Assembly (NCBI RefSeq): GCF_000147335.1
Contig: NC_014501.1
Location: 4,046,001-4,110,000 of the forward strand
Reading direction: 5' to 3'
Length of the DNA stretch: 64,000 bases
From: Gloeothece verrucosa PCC 7822
GTDB taxonomy: Bacteria; Cyanobacteriota; Cyanobacteriia; Cyanobacteriales; Microcystaceae
Position 1 is the first letter of the stretch, and every line of letters begins with the position of its first letter. Below the pieces are notes generated by a model, which saw nothing but the letters and a program-made list of their open reading frames with translations, ran no database searches and was not told the origin of the DNA. This document shows, piece after piece, positions 8,645-17,648 of this stretch. Made by a program: the position numbers and the translations under genes.

Positions 8645-8822
8645 GAGAGAGAAAATTATCTAGCCGGAGATATTGATAGCTCCCAGTCCTTAAAATCGTT
8701 ATCAATTGTTAACCTCCGCGAAATTAAATAATGGGTGTTCTGTAATTGGGGTTACCAGAAACACACCTAATATTGTTAAACTTGGTAAAGAATATGAAAA
8801 TTGTAGTCATCTATTAAATACT

Positions 8823-9986
8823 ATGGGTCGCGTTGGGGTTCTATTATTAAATTTAGGTGGGCCAGATCGGATCGAGGATGTTCGTCCTTTCTTATTTAAC
8901 CTGTTTTCTGATCCAGAAATCATCCGTTTGCCTGTTCCTTGGCTGCAAAAGCCTCTAGCTTGGTTAATTTCAAGTTTAAGAGCCAAAAAATCCCAGGAAA
9001 ACTACCAGCAAATCGGGGGCGGCTCTCCCTTAAGAAAGATAACAGAAGCTCAGGCAGAAGCTTTAGAAAAACGCTTAGAAGAAATCGGCCAACCGGCTCA
9101 AATCTATATCGGAATGCGATATTGGCATCCTTTTACTGAAGAAGCCATTGCCCGCATTAAACGGGATCAGATCACAAAATTAGTCATTTTGCCTCTTTAC
9201 CCTCAATTTTCCATTAGCACTAGCGGCTCGAGTTTTCGGGTGTTAGAAGAAATGTGGAAACAAGACCCCAGTCTTTCCCAGATTGAATATACCCTAATTC
9301 CATCTTGGTATAATAGTCTAGGATATTTACAGGCGATGGCCGATCTGATCCATCAGGAATTGACAGAAATTGCTAATCCTGATCAAGTGGAAATCTTTTT
9401 TAGCGCACATGGTGTCCCTCAAAGCTATGTTGATGAAGCAGGCGATCCTTATCAAAAAGAAATTGAGGAATGCACCCGCCTGATCATGAAAACCCTAAAT
9501 CGACCTAACCCTTATACTCTAGCCTATCAAAGCCGCGTCGGTCCGGTGGAATGGCTCAAACCTTATACAGAAGATGCCTTAAAAGAGTTAGGAGAACAAG
9601 GAGTTAAAGAAATTTTAGTAATTCCGATTAGCTTTGTTTCTGAACATATTGAAACTTTACAAGAAATAGATATTGAGTATCGCGAAGTAGCAGAAGAGGC
9701 AGGCATAGAAGATTTTCATCGAGTACCTGCCTTAAATACTCATCCGATTTTCATTGATTCTTTAGCCCAGTTAGTCGTTCAATCCCTACAAGAAAATCCT
9801 TGTACCTTTGAGCAAATTACTCACCCTAAAAAGAATATGAAAATGTATCCTCAAGAGCGTTGGGAATGGGGCATGACCTCAGCCGCAGAAGTGTGGAATG
9901 GCCGTTTGGCTATGCTTGGCTTTATTGCTCTGATGATTGAGTTAATTACTGGTCATGGTCCACTGCATTTAGTGGGATTACTATAG
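8823..9986 (+). CDS. hemH: Ferrochelatase with C-terminal CAB/HLIP-like helix
   Basis: 387 aa from ATG 8823 ([14 protein letters not shown] front is the family's normal N-terminus; a longer in-frame start at 8706 adds 39 unrelated residues and is rejected). The enzyme inserts Fe2+ into protoporphyrin IX to make haem. Seen: the [11 protein letters not shown] motif with the catalytic His, [14 protein letters not shown], and [15 protein letters not shown] with the conserved His and Glu. After residue ~325 comes a linker and a chlorophyll a/b-binding-like helix with [12 protein letters not shown], the hallmark of cyanobacterial/plant ferrochelatase that couples haem synthesis to chlorophyll or dimerisation. 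Monocistronic by spacing. Confidence 0.96.
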   Translation: MGRVGVLLLNLGGPDRIEDVRPFLFNLFSDPEIIRLPVPWLQKPLAWLISSLRAKKSQENYQQIGGGSPLRKITEAQAEALEKRLEEIGQPAQIYIGMRYWHPFTEEAIARIKRDQITKLVILPLYPQFSISTSGSSFRVLEEMWKQDPSLSQIEYTLIPSWYNSLGYLQAMADLIHQELTEIANPDQVEIFFSAHGVPQSYVDEAGDPYQKEIEECTRLIMKTLNRPNPYTLAYQSRVGPVEWLKPYTEDALKELGEQGVKEILVIPISFVSEHIETLQEIDIEYREVAEEAGIEDFHRVPALNTHPIFIDSLAQLVVQSLQENPCTFEQITHPKKNMKMYPQERWEWGMTSAAEVWNGRLAMLGFIALMIELITGHGPLHLVGLL

Positions 9987-10009
9987 CAATTCTCAAGTCC
10001 ATGAGGTAC
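9980..10009 (+). repeat. Isolated arm of the 3842-3993 MITE-like element
   Basis: The sequence resembles the left arm of the element at 3842 (shared TATAGCA, TTCTCA and TGAGGTAC blocks in the same order). No opposing arm is found, so it looks like a solo relic downstream of hemH. Confidence 0.5.
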
Positions 10010-10019
10010 ACCATTAAAA

Positions 10020-10047
10020 GTAGAGATGTTCTAGGCAACGTCTCTAC
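10020..10047. terminator. Palindromic hairpin between convergent hemH and cobT
   Basis: GTAGAGATGTT/AACGTCTCTAC with a 6 nt loop gives an 11 bp stem (one G-T pair). It lies between two convergent genes. It has no long T-run, so it may be a bidirectional 3' end signal or one of the palindromic repeats common in cyanobacteria. Confidence 0.5.
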
Positions 10048-10083
10048 AAAAATTTAAGATTTTCAATTGAAATTCATAACTGA

Positions 10084-11187
10084 TTACCTAACTAAAGATT
10101 GAGCAATTAAAGCCTCAATAGTCAGCAATAATTGTTCCTGAGTGCAACCTTGATAGAGATGAGCCGCAATGGCTGATCCGCCGGCTCCCACTCCTTCTTT
10201 GACAAATCCCTGTTCATACACCCGTAACTGAGGATAACAAGAGTCAGCAAAACTTAATTGAGTGGCTAAGAGAGGGACATCTTGCAGCATTTGAGCTAAT
10301 CCTATGGTATCGGCGCTCTTATCTTCGGCTACCCAGCGAGTAGTTCCCACCACCACTTGTTTTAAATTAGCCGCTTCTCGTGATCGATCAATAATAGAAC
10401 GCATCAAAGCATAAACCGCTAACATTTGAGTTCCCCCGGCAAGCATTACCCCGACAGTACGACTTGCTGCAATGGCCATACCGGCGGCGACAATTTGCAT
10501 CGGATCGCCCACCGCCGCCACCAAGGCAAAAGGATCAACGGGTCCACAAACCGGTAAAAAGCCCGCTTTGGCTAATCCTGTTGCTACAACCGACCATTTT
10601 TGTGCATGGTTACATTGGGGATGACTACTATTAACCTTACCCATAGCCTTAAAGCCTAAACCCGTTAAAAGGGCTAGAGCAGTAGTGGTTCCACCTACCA
10701 CACATTCGCTAATAAGTAAATAACTTCCTGTCGCTTTAGCGGCTAATTTTTCTCCCCAATGTAAGCCTTGTTGGTAAAGATGATCAACCGTTACTAAGGG
10801 TAAAGCATGACCTGATGTCAGACAATTAGCGGCTGTACCCTCTAAATCAATAAAAGGCACAGAAGGAGGAGCCAGCAAACCGGCATTAAATAGATAAATA
10901 GGTATATTAAACGCTTTGATGACTGCACGAGAGATATAAACTGGAGAAACCCCCACACTCAGAGGGGGTAAAGGATATTTAGGCTCAGGTTTTGGGCCGT
11001 TAATGAGAAATTCGGCATCGGCGAGGGCAGTATATTTTCGGTCTTCTGGGGTTGCGCCGGCGGCTGAAATTCCCGGAATTAAACCCGTATTCGTAAAGCC
11101 TAAAATGCAAGCAAAAATCGGCAAACATTCTTGATACCGTTGTAACCAAGCTTGTCCTCTTTGGGGCTGAGTATAAATAGAAATCAT
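10084..11187 (-). CDS. cobT: Nicotinate-nucleotide-dependent phosphoribosyltransferase, CobT-like
   Basis: 367 aa. Predicted to activate the lower ligand base (dimethylbenzimidazole or adenine) with nicotinate mononucleotide during cobamide nucleotide-loop assembly. Seen: a glycine-rich front (GFTNTGLIPGISAAGATPEDRKYTALADAEF is the family's start region), ISECVVGGTTTALALLTGLG, GDPMQIVAAGMAIAA, VMLAGGTQMLAVYALM, and a C-terminal EGVGAGGSAIAAHL. This matches the cyanobacterial/archaeal branch (TIGR00303-like) rather than enterobacterial CobT. It follows the DUF2232 gene by 48 bp on the same strand, so the two are probably co-transcribed. Exact base substrate is unknown; cyanobacteria usually make pseudocobalamin. 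Confidence 0.85.
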   Translation of the reverse strand: MISIYTQPQRGQAWLQRYQECLPIFACILGFTNTGLIPGISAAGATPEDRKYTALADAEFLINGPKPEPKYPLPPLSVGVSPVYISRAVIKAFNIPIYLFNAGLLAPPSVPFIDLEGTAANCLTSGHALPLVTVDHLYQQGLHWGEKLAAKATGSYLLISECVVGGTTTALALLTGLGFKAMGKVNSSHPQCNHAQKWSVVATGLAKAGFLPVCGPVDPFALVAAVGDPMQIVAAGMAIAASRTVGVMLAGGTQMLAVYALMRSIIDRSREAANLKQVVVGTTRWVAEDKSADTIGLAQMLQDVPLLATQLSFADSCYPQLRVYEQGFVKEGVGAGGSAIAAHLYQGCTQEQLLLTIEALIAQSLVR

Positions 11188-11235
11188 TGACTAAGATGTT
11201 TTGAATTGCATCGTCGACGGAGCTTATAAATTAGT

Positions 11236-12033
11236 TTACTCATAATCCAAAATCACTTGTACCCAAGAAGGAGGGCGAGGAATAGGATTTCCTAATCGAT
11301 CTAAAACCAGCAAAGCCACCAAATGAACCGCAAATAGATAGAGGAAATTATTAAAAATAATTGCAATGACTGCTAACAATTGAACTAGCAAAATATCTGG
11401 TTGAGCGAGTAATCCTAGTTTCATAAATGCCCAGTCAAGAAATCCTGTCACTTGAGTAATGGCATAGAGCCATAAATCTTCTCCTAACAAAATTGAAAAT
11501 AACCAGATGCGAAAAAACAAGCCAAATACACCAATAATAGTCCCCAACAACATCGACAAATACCAAGAAGCCCCCCGTCTCCAGCAAGCCCCCAATTGCA
11601 CCCCCATCACTCCATAGGGGATAAAAAAAACGATACTGCGAGTGGGTCCCATCAGTACCGATAAAAGCAATCCTGAGACAATAGCCGCCATCCAAGAAGC
11701 CCGTTGTCCCCAACGTAAATAAACAAGAGCAATGGGAAGGGCAAAAAAGATTCTTAAAACAGGCCCAAGAGGAAAATAATAATTAATCAGCCAGATTAAA
11801 CTTGCCGTACTTGCCAAAAAAGCTGTTTCTACCGTGACTAAAGTCGGGCTAACTCGTAAAGAATTTTTTTGCGAAAAATTCGTCTTAGAAGAGTTAGAAA
11901 CCGGTCTTTCTGACGTTTCAATTTCATCGTCAACCCAGTTGGATTCATCAGCTAAAGTATCAATCTCATTCGACAAATTTTGTTGGTTTTTGTCTTTTTG
12001 AGAGGGATTTAAATCATCAGAAAAATTATTCAT
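11236..12033 (-). CDS. DUF2232 integral membrane protein
   Basis: 265 aa from ATG 12033 (a TTG four codons upstream is less likely). A hydrophilic N-terminal ~60 residues rich in Asp, Ser and Gln is followed by about six to seven hydrophobic helices: LVTVETAFLASTASLIWLI, then FFALPIALVYLRWG, and others up to LFAVHLVALLVLDRLG. The pattern fits DUF2232, membrane proteins related to substrate-binding (S) components of ECF-type transporters. Function is not known. It lies between the Crp-like regulator (55 bp upstream) and cobT (48 bp downstream) on one strand. A link to cobalamin or precursor transport is suggested only by this neighbourhood. Confidence 0.75.
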   Translation of the reverse strand: MNNFSDDLNPSQKDKNQQNLSNEIDTLADESNWVDDEIETSERPVSNSSKTNFSQKNSLRVSPTLVTVETAFLASTASLIWLINYYFPLGPVLRIFFALPIALVYLRWGQRASWMAAIVSGLLLSVLMGPTRSIVFFIPYGVMGVQLGACWRRGASWYLSMLLGTIIGVFGLFFRIWLFSILLGEDLWLYAITQVTGFLDWAFMKLGLLAQPDILLVQLLAVIAIIFNNFLYLFAVHLVALLVLDRLGNPIPRPPSWVQVILDYE

Positions 12034-12088
12034 CAAGCTTATCAATATAGTAATGTGGTAGTTTAATCTAGGCGTTAATTATTCCTCA

Positions 12089-12796
12089 TTAAGTAATAAC
12101 CCGTTCTAAAGATGACAGATCGAGAATACAAACGGTATCAGCAGTCCGTTGAATTAGACCTTTCTTTTCGAGTTTAGTTAGAGAACGAGTGACGGTTTCC
12201 CGAGCTAACCCACTAATACTACTCAATTCTCGATGAGGTAAATTAGGAATTTCAATACCCTTTTGAGCTTTTTTTCCTTGTCCTTCCGCCAGAAAAATCA
12301 GAGTATCAGCGACTCTAGATAAACTATCAGCTTCTCGTAAGCGAAGTCGGCGGTTAAGTTGACGCAGACGTTTGGCCATCAGTTGGGATAAACGTATGCC
12401 GGCTAGAGGTTCTGCCATGAGAAACTTAACAAAATCTTGGGCAGGAATACTACTGATCATCGTTGGTGTTAAAGTAATCACATCCGTAGAACGGGGTGCT
12501 TCTTCCAAAGCCGCCATTTCCCCAACCACTTCTCCTTTGCCAACAATATTGAGTGTTACCTCTTTACCATCTATATTATAAGTCCGGATTTTCACCCAAC
12601 CATCAAGGATAAAGTAAACAGAACCGCCCCAGTCATTTTCCAGTAGGATAACGCGATTAGCTGGATGAGTACGAGTGACAGCATGGGTGCTGATCAAGTC
12701 CAAACTCTCTTCAGATAATCCCTCAAATAAAGAAATCGTGTTCAGCAATTTCTCTCTATCAGTCCTGTGATCGTAATGTTCTTTTTTCTCGTCCAT
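12089..12796 (-). CDS. Crp/Fnr family transcriptional regulator
   Basis: 235 aa cytoplasmic regulator. Seen: an N-terminal cyclic-nucleotide-binding-like beta roll (residues ~20-140, with VYFILDGWVKIRTYN and GEVVGEMAALEEAPRSTDV), a long dimer helix, and a C-terminal winged HTH with LPHRELSSISGLARETVTR at ~190-210. The phosphate-cassette region reads GEMAALEEAPRSTDV, close to true cAMP-binding Crp (GELALIYGTPRAATV type), so nucleotide binding is possible. It is not NtcA, whose recognition helix differs. It heads a same-strand group with DUF2232 and cobT. Targets unknown. Confidence 0.88.
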   Translation of the reverse strand: MDEKKEHYDHRTDREKLLNTISLFEGLSEESLDLISTHAVTRTHPANRVILLENDWGGSVYFILDGWVKIRTYNIDGKEVTLNIVGKGEVVGEMAALEEAPRSTDVITLTPTMISSIPAQDFVKFLMAEPLAGIRLSQLMAKRLRQLNRRLRLREADSLSRVADTLIFLAEGQGKKAQKGIEIPNLPHRELSSISGLARETVTRSLTKLEKKGLIQRTADTVCILDLSSLERVIT

Positions 12797-12915
12797 AAGC
12801 TATAAGCAGATTATTAATCTATCTGCTATGCTAACCCTATCAAAAATTACACGCTTGTGAGAGCTTTTTCTTAAGTTAATTAATATATTGTCGCCTATCT
12901 GGAAAAGGTAAACTC

Positions 12916-15045
12916 GTGACTGCTTCACATCTTCAATCCCTCATTGCTGATCTTGATCGCCTTCTATCTCAGTCTAGCTCTCGTCTATCTTGGTCTACCT
13001 CAGATACTTGGGCTGAACGAGAGCAAACCCGGCAATTATTGCAGAAAATACGGGTTTATTTGCTGAGTTTAGACTCTCAACCCTTAACACAAGCAGAAAG
13101 TTCCCTAGAATTGTCTTCAACGGCAGAACAATGGGTTGAACAAATCACCTCTACAGTCATTGCTCAACTGAATTCTCAATTGGGCCTTTGGTTTGATTCT
13201 CTTGGGGCAGAATTAGAGGCCCTTCGTCAGCAAAGACAATCTTTAGTACAAGACCTTCAAAGTCTACAACTTCAGTATCAGCAGATGACTGCTAATTTTA
13301 TGCAATTGCTGATGAAACGCTCTCAAGATGTATTGGAACAGCAAATTTATCAAACTCAAGAAACCATCGCTCAACAATTAAGGATAGAGTCTTCTGCTTG
13401 GATTCATCCTTCAGAAATTGCAGAACAGTTAATCCAGTTACAACAACATTCAGACCAACTTTTAAGCGAACTTGATACCACTTTCCGCACGATATTTGAA
13501 ACCCTCGAGCAAGATTTACAAGGTTATAGTCAGTCTTTATCTCAGGGTTTGGAGAGAATGCACGGTTTAGGACAACAAGGAGAGGTGAAGTTACTGGCCT
13601 ATATCAATCGTCTCAGTGAACAACTCGAAAAGGCTAGTCTTTCTCCTTCTCCTACGGATGAGCTTGGTGTACCACAAGCCGCTTCTTCAGTTCCCATTGA
13701 CTCGATTCGTTTATTGACGGATTTAATTCCTTCAACAACGCTCCTTGAACAACAGCCGCTCACCACCACTTCAGAAACCGTTTGTCCCCCCAGAGAACTC
13801 ACCACCCAAGAGGACTTTGTTCGCCTCCAAGGTTGGTATTTAGGGGTTGAGGTTGGCAGTAGCGCCTTAACTGCGGTTTTGTCAAAGCTTAACCGCCAAG
13901 CTGGCGAAGAAAATCTGATACAAGAGTATTCTTTATATTGGTCAACCGGTGAATGCTCGAGTTTTCGTCTACCCACAACGGCCTACTCCTCAATTGAGCA
14001 AAGCACAGCGATGCAGTTAGATAATCTTAAATCTTTATTGAATCAAACAGAGGCTTTATCTCAAGACCTTGCCCTTATTTTAGTCAGCTTATTTTCTACC
14101 TTAAAAGCTACCGAGATGGATGTATCGGCAACCCTGGCGGTGATGAGCGAACAGTTATCCGCCTCTGAGCTAGAGTCTGCTTTAAGCGACTTACAGGGGA
14201 TAATTTTTAGTATTCCTAATGGTTGGGGAGAACCCTACCGTTCTCAATTAAAATGGGCAGTGAAAACGGCTGATTTACTCAAAGAGGATCAACCGATCTT
14301 TTTTCTCGAAGAAGCGATCGCTACTTTTTTAGCTCATTTACCTTTAACCAGTACAAATCTATTATCTTTATGGCCCAGTACAACCCTTGTGATTAATGCC
14401 GGTGCCACTACCACTGATTTAGCTTTAGTGAATATCCCTCACCAGATTGAAACTTTATCGCCTGAGCATTTTCGGCTTTCAACTATTCCTTATGGGGGTA
14501 ATGCTCTCGATCAAGATATCTTTTGTCAGTTAATTTATCCTCAGTGGCTTTCTCAACTGAATCCCTCTTTTCCTAGAATAGCGGAGATGGTTCCGAGTGC
14601 GGGTATGCCGGACCTGGAAAAACGAGAGCAATTAAAGCAATGCTTACAAGCTAGTCCCCTCGGTGTTTCTTTTCTAGAAGCGGCTAAATTAGCGAAATTG
14701 ATTCTACAGCAACAGGTGTCTTTTACTTCTCAATTGGGCCATCAACCTTGGACTCTCCAACGCCACGATCTCGAAAAAATTGTTATTGGTCCTTTTTTAG
14801 GATATCTTGAGCAACAAATTCAAAGTTTGCTTTCTCAAAACCATCTTTCTTTTGAGGATGTGGGACAAGTGATCACATCCGGCGGCACCACTTTAGCCTT
14901 ATGGCCTTATTTATCAGCTTGGATGAATGAAAAATTTCCCCTAGCGAGGCTATTGTATGATGACCAAACAGAAATGATTACTACAGTAGCTAGAGGATTA
15001 GCGCGTTTACCCTTTTTTCCTAATTTTCAAAAGCCACAGGAGTAA
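12916..15045 (+). CDS. Actin/Hsp70-like ATPase with N-terminal coiled coil
   Basis: 709 aa from GTG 12916. I recognise no named family. Residues ~95-240 are Gln/Leu-rich and predicted coiled coil; a Ser/Thr/Pro-rich linker follows to ~300. From ~305 the sequence has the actin-like ATPase layout: phosphate-1 loop YLGVEVGSSALTAVLSK, phosphate-2 loop LVINAGATTTDLALVN, and a late adenosine-type motif VITSGGTTLALWPYL. A 'connect' segment (FLEEAIATFLAHL) precedes phosphate-2. This is the arrangement of Hsp70/ParM/FtsA relatives, with no substrate-binding domain like DnaK. Cyanobacterial proteins of this kind are uncharacterised. Monocistronic by spacing; divergent from the Crp-like gene. Confidence 0.7.
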   Translation: MTASHLQSLIADLDRLLSQSSSRLSWSTSDTWAEREQTRQLLQKIRVYLLSLDSQPLTQAESSLELSSTAEQWVEQITSTVIAQLNSQLGLWFDSLGAELEALRQQRQSLVQDLQSLQLQYQQMTANFMQLLMKRSQDVLEQQIYQTQETIAQQLRIESSAWIHPSEIAEQLIQLQQHSDQLLSELDTTFRTIFETLEQDLQGYSQSLSQGLERMHGLGQQGEVKLLAYINRLSEQLEKASLSPSPTDELGVPQAASSVPIDSIRLLTDLIPSTTLLEQQPLTTTSETVCPPRELTTQEDFVRLQGWYLGVEVGSSALTAVLSKLNRQAGEENLIQEYSLYWSTGECSSFRLPTTAYSSIEQSTAMQLDNLKSLLNQTEALSQDLALILVSLFSTLKATEMDVSATLAVMSEQLSASELESALSDLQGIIFSIPNGWGEPYRSQLKWAVKTADLLKEDQPIFFLEEAIATFLAHLPLTSTNLLSLWPSTTLVINAGATTTDLALVNIPHQIETLSPEHFRLSTIPYGGNALDQDIFCQLIYPQWLSQLNPSFPRIAEMVPSAGMPDLEKREQLKQCLQASPLGVSFLEAAKLAKLILQQQVSFTSQLGHQPWTLQRHDLEKIVIGPFLGYLEQQIQSLLSQNHLSFEDVGQVITSGGTTLALWPYLSAWMNEKFPLARLLYDDQTEMITTVARGLARLPFFPNFQKPQE

Positions 15046-15265
15046 AGGGGAAGCTGAAGTGAAATCTTCTAGCTTATATTTTTTTCTAAATGAATTTACC
15101 GAGAGCCGGTAGAGAGAAACCTGCACTGATTTCGTATGATCGAGTAAAAATCATAAAGAAATTTAAAAATTTTGAAAAAAGTTAGCTCAAGAGATGACAA
15201 TTGGCCAAATAAATTGCATAATAGTGGCGAAAAAACCTTTGTTTTAACTAAGTTTCTCAGTAATT

Positions 15266-15961
15266 GTGATTAGCACACCTAGATTAAACTTTTTTTGTCT
15301 AAGTTCTTCCAAGCATAAGGTACAAGCGAAGAAGTTCCATGTTCATGAATTGACTCATGCTTCGGTTTACAGTAAGACCAAACGCATTATTGATATTTTC
15401 GGCGCTATTGTCGGTCTTGCGATCACGGCCATTCTTTTTATTCCCATTGCGATCGCTATGCAGTTAGATGATCCGGGTCCGGTTTTGTATCGTCAAAAAC
15501 GCTGTGGATTAAATGCAAAACCCTTTGTCATCTGGAAATTCCGCTCAATGATCGTCGATGCTGACCAAAAACAGCATCTTGTCCCTAACCAAGCTCAAGG
15601 TCAAATCTTCAAAAATGAATGCGATCCACGAGTGACTCGGGTGGGTAGATTCCTCAGACGCACCAGTCTAGACGAATTTCCTCAATTTTGGAATGTTTTA
15701 TGGGGAGATATGAGTCTAGTGGGAACTCGTCCTCCCACCGTCACCGAAGTGGCTAACTATAAACCTCATCATTTCTCTCGTCTAAAGGTTAGACCTGGGT
15801 TAACCGGAGAATGGCAGGTTAAAGGTCGTTCAAATATCAAAAATTTTGAAGATATTGTGCAAATGGACCTAGATTATCAGTATAAATGGTCTATTCAATA
15901 TGATCTATTCTTAATTTGGCAGACAGTAGGGGTGATCTTTAGCCGCAAAGGTGCTTGTTAA
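15266..15961 (+). CDS. Sugar transferase (polyprenyl-phosphate glycosyl-1-phosphate transferase)
   Basis: 231 aa from GTG 15266. Predicted to transfer a sugar-1-phosphate to undecaprenyl phosphate at the inner face of the plasma membrane, starting exopolysaccharide synthesis. Seen: a single hydrophobic helix at ~38-62 and the catalytic domain with GPVLYRQKRCG, the FRSMIVDAD motif, the GRFLRRTSLDEFPQFWNVLWGDMS block (quoted in part: RRTSLDEFPQ, with the catalytic Asp-Glu), GTRPP, and RPGLTGEWQVKGR. This is the monotopic minimal form (WbaP/HepD catalytic domain only), lacking the four N-terminal helices of WbaP. No glycosyltransferase cluster surrounds it. Confidence 0.92.
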   Translation: MISTPRLNFFCLSSSKHKVQAKKFHVHELTHASVYSKTKRIIDIFGAIVGLAITAILFIPIAIAMQLDDPGPVLYRQKRCGLNAKPFVIWKFRSMIVDADQKQHLVPNQAQGQIFKNECDPRVTRVGRFLRRTSLDEFPQFWNVLWGDMSLVGTRPPTVTEVANYKPHHFSRLKVRPGLTGEWQVKGRSNIKNFEDIVQMDLDYQYKWSIQYDLFLIWQTVGVIFSRKGAC

Positions 15962-16029
15962 AGACAATTTCCCAAAAATGAGGCCATATAGCTAAATAGC
16001 TCTAGCTAATTTAGTTTACCTCTCATGAT

Positions 16030-16256
16030 ATGATGACATCCGCTTTTGATTCTAAGCCTGTACAAGTCTTTTTTTCCTATTCTCTCAAAGATGAAAACTT
16101 AGGGATAAATTAGCTATCTATCTTTCTATCTTGGCGCAACAGGGAGTAAGCGCTTGTATTAATAACATTATTTTCAAAAAATCTCTGGATTTAGTAAAGA
16201 TGTTCTTTTTTTGCCAGAGAGACGCTATAAATTTGGCAAGTGGCAAGCGGCAATAA
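16030..16256 (+). pseudogene. TIR-domain protein remnant (frameshifted)
   Basis: ATG at 16030 opens a reading with VQVFFSYSLKDENL, the first strand and loop of a TIR-type domain, and then stops at about 16113. In the next frame the text continues as DKLAIYLSILAQQGVSACINN and on to a stop at 16254-16256, which matches the second helix (usual pattern LRDKLATHLSxLxRQGxI). One missing base near 16104 accounts for the break. The remainder of a TIR gene is absent. It is therefore a decayed 5' fragment, not a working gene. Confidence 0.6.
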
Positions 16257-16314
16257 GAAATATAATTAAATATAATCATTAATGGGAGAAAAGCTATATA
16301 TAGGAAAAAGACTA

Positions 16315-16566
16315 ATGACTAACGAACAAATTCTTCTTGAAACCTGGCGAACTTTACCCACTGACAAACAGCTACAGGTTTTAGAATTTATTAAGTCAAT
16401 TCAATCAAATTCCTCTGAATCAGAATCATCTTATCACCCTAAAACCGAATTAGGGAAAAAATTATGGCAAATCCGAAATAAAGCGATAGCTGAAGGAAAG
16501 ATTAAACTCCTTGATTGGGAAGGAATAGAACAAGAAATTGCCCAACGACGAGGCGAAACAGAGTGA
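16315..16566 (+). CDS. Antitoxin-like small protein (DUF2281-type), partner lost
   Basis: 83 aa from ATG 16315, preceded by GGAAAAAG (the ATG at 16282 would add 11 residues with no ribosome site). Seen: an N-terminal helix EQILLETWRTLPTDKQLQVLEFIKS (the DUF2281-like front, LPxxKQxxVLxFI) followed by a C-terminal helix with KLWQIRNKAIAEGKIKLLDWEGIEQEI, the usual toxin-binding tail of such cyanobacterial antitoxins. Its stop codon overlaps a GTG that begins a PIN-domain toxin reading frame, but that toxin is cut off after 27 residues. So this antitoxin now stands without an intact toxin. Confidence 0.65.
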   Translation: MTNEQILLETWRTLPTDKQLQVLEFIKSIQSNSSESESSYHPKTELGKKLWQIRNKAIAEGKIKLLDWEGIEQEIAQRRGETE

Positions 16567-16646
16567 CTTTAATTAAAACCTATATTGATTCAGGTGTTTT
16601 CATATTAGCTTATCAAGGCATTGATGTATATAAATTAATCCCATGA
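16563..16646 (+). pseudogene. VapC-type PIN toxin remnant (5' end only)
   Basis: GTG 16563 overlaps the antitoxin stop by 4 bp (GTGA). It reads VTLIKTYIDSGVFILAYQG, which is the first strand of a PIN domain with the first catalytic Asp, then runs into a stop at 16644-16646 after 27 residues. PIN toxins are ~130-145 aa. The next gene's ATG lies at 16643, so the rest of the toxin has been replaced by the acetyltransferase gene. Confidence 0.6.
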
Positions 16647-17194
16647 ACGAAAAAGAAAAAATGCTGGCAGGAGAATATTATAACTCCTTCGACGAAGAAT
16701 TAGTTAGAGATAGAGAACGAGCCAAAAAATTATGTAAACAACTTAATGATATTCCCGATGCTCCTGTGGACGAAAGAAATAAAATACTACAAGAACTTTT
16801 TCAAACGAAGAAAAATTGCTTAATAGAATCGCCATTTCGATGTGATTATGGCTATAATATAAAAATAGGCGAAAATTTTTATGCTAATTTTGGTTGTATT
16901 ATTCTAGATTGCAATATTGTTAAAATAGGGAATAATGTCCTATTTGCCCCTAATGTACAAGTATATACCGCAACACATCCGGTTAATATTGCTGATAGAA
17001 TAGCCGGCAAAGAAATGGCTTATCCCATAGAAATTGGAGATAACGTTTGGATCGGTGGAGGAAGTATTATATTACCCGGAGTGAAAATCGGAGAAAATAC
17101 AACCATTGGTGCAGGAAGTGTTGTCACAAAAGATATCCCCCCAAATACCGTTGCTGTCGGAAACCCTTGCCGATTCATTAAACAAATAAAATAA
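16643..17194 (+). CDS. Sugar O-acetyltransferase, maltose acetyltransferase family
   Basis: 183 aa, left-handed beta-helix acyltransferase using acetyl-CoA. Seen: the N-terminal Mac domain starting KEKMLAGEYYNSFDEEL, the hexapeptide-repeat region from ~70, the active-site segment TATHPVN with the catalytic His, and VTKDIPPNTVAVGNPCRFIK at the end, the standard close of the Maa/NodL/LacA family. Length is exactly normal. It directly abuts a truncated toxin gene, which suggests arrival by recombination. The acceptor sugar is not predictable. Confidence 0.92.
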   Translation: MNEKEKMLAGEYYNSFDEELVRDRERAKKLCKQLNDIPDAPVDERNKILQELFQTKKNCLIESPFRCDYGYNIKIGENFYANFGCIILDCNIVKIGNNVLFAPNVQVYTATHPVNIADRIAGKEMAYPIEIGDNVWIGGGSIILPGVKIGENTTIGAGSVVTKDIPPNTVAVGNPCRFIKQIK

Positions 17195-17288
17195 TTTCCA
17201 ATATACAAAAAACCTAATATCCTAAAAGACAAACCTTTTGCGTTCTTCTTGGCGGCTTGGCGGCTTGGCCTGGCCCCAAAATATTAAC

Positions 17289-17582
17289 CTATAACCAAGT
17301 GGAAACCGAGCGTAAAACCTCCGGAATTTGAGTATCAATAGGAAACTCTAGAATCGTCTCAGAATAACCCAAATAACCCGACTCAGTAAAAGATAACAAC
17401 ATCCGAGACAACGCCACCCAAACCGGCTGATCAAATTCCCAATCAGCCCCTTTTCTAGCATAACAAGCAATAGATTTCAAAGCCCAAAAATAGCTATTAC
17501 GAACCACAGAACCGCCTTTTTTATAACTCGGTAAATCCTCATAATGAATACAAAGAATATCATCCTTAAGATAGACTTTCAT
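17289..17582 (-). CDS. Hypothetical protein
   Basis: 97 aa from ATG 17582 (preceded by GAAAGAAG; a TTG four codons upstream is less likely). I do not recognise a family. It begins KVYLKDDILCIHYEDLPSY and carries aromatic residues throughout, with no membrane segment or signal peptide. Predicted small cytoplasmic mixed alpha/beta protein. It is convergent with the acetyltransferase and divergent from the EI24-like gene, with no operon partner. Confidence 0.55.
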   Translation of the reverse strand: MKVYLKDDILCIHYEDLPSYKKGGSVVRNSYFWALKSIACYARKGADWEFDQPVWVALSRMLLSFTESGYLGYSETILEFPIDTQIPEVLRSVSTWL

Positions 17583-17648
17583 TACTTCTTTCAAAATAAC
17601 CTGTTATCCAATAAGATACAATAAACTCAGGATCAATTTTTTCGGAAA

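Noticed and set aside
8706..8822. N-terminal extension of ferrochelatase
   Set aside because: The 39 extra residues do not fit the family; the internal ATG 8823 gives the normal N-terminus.
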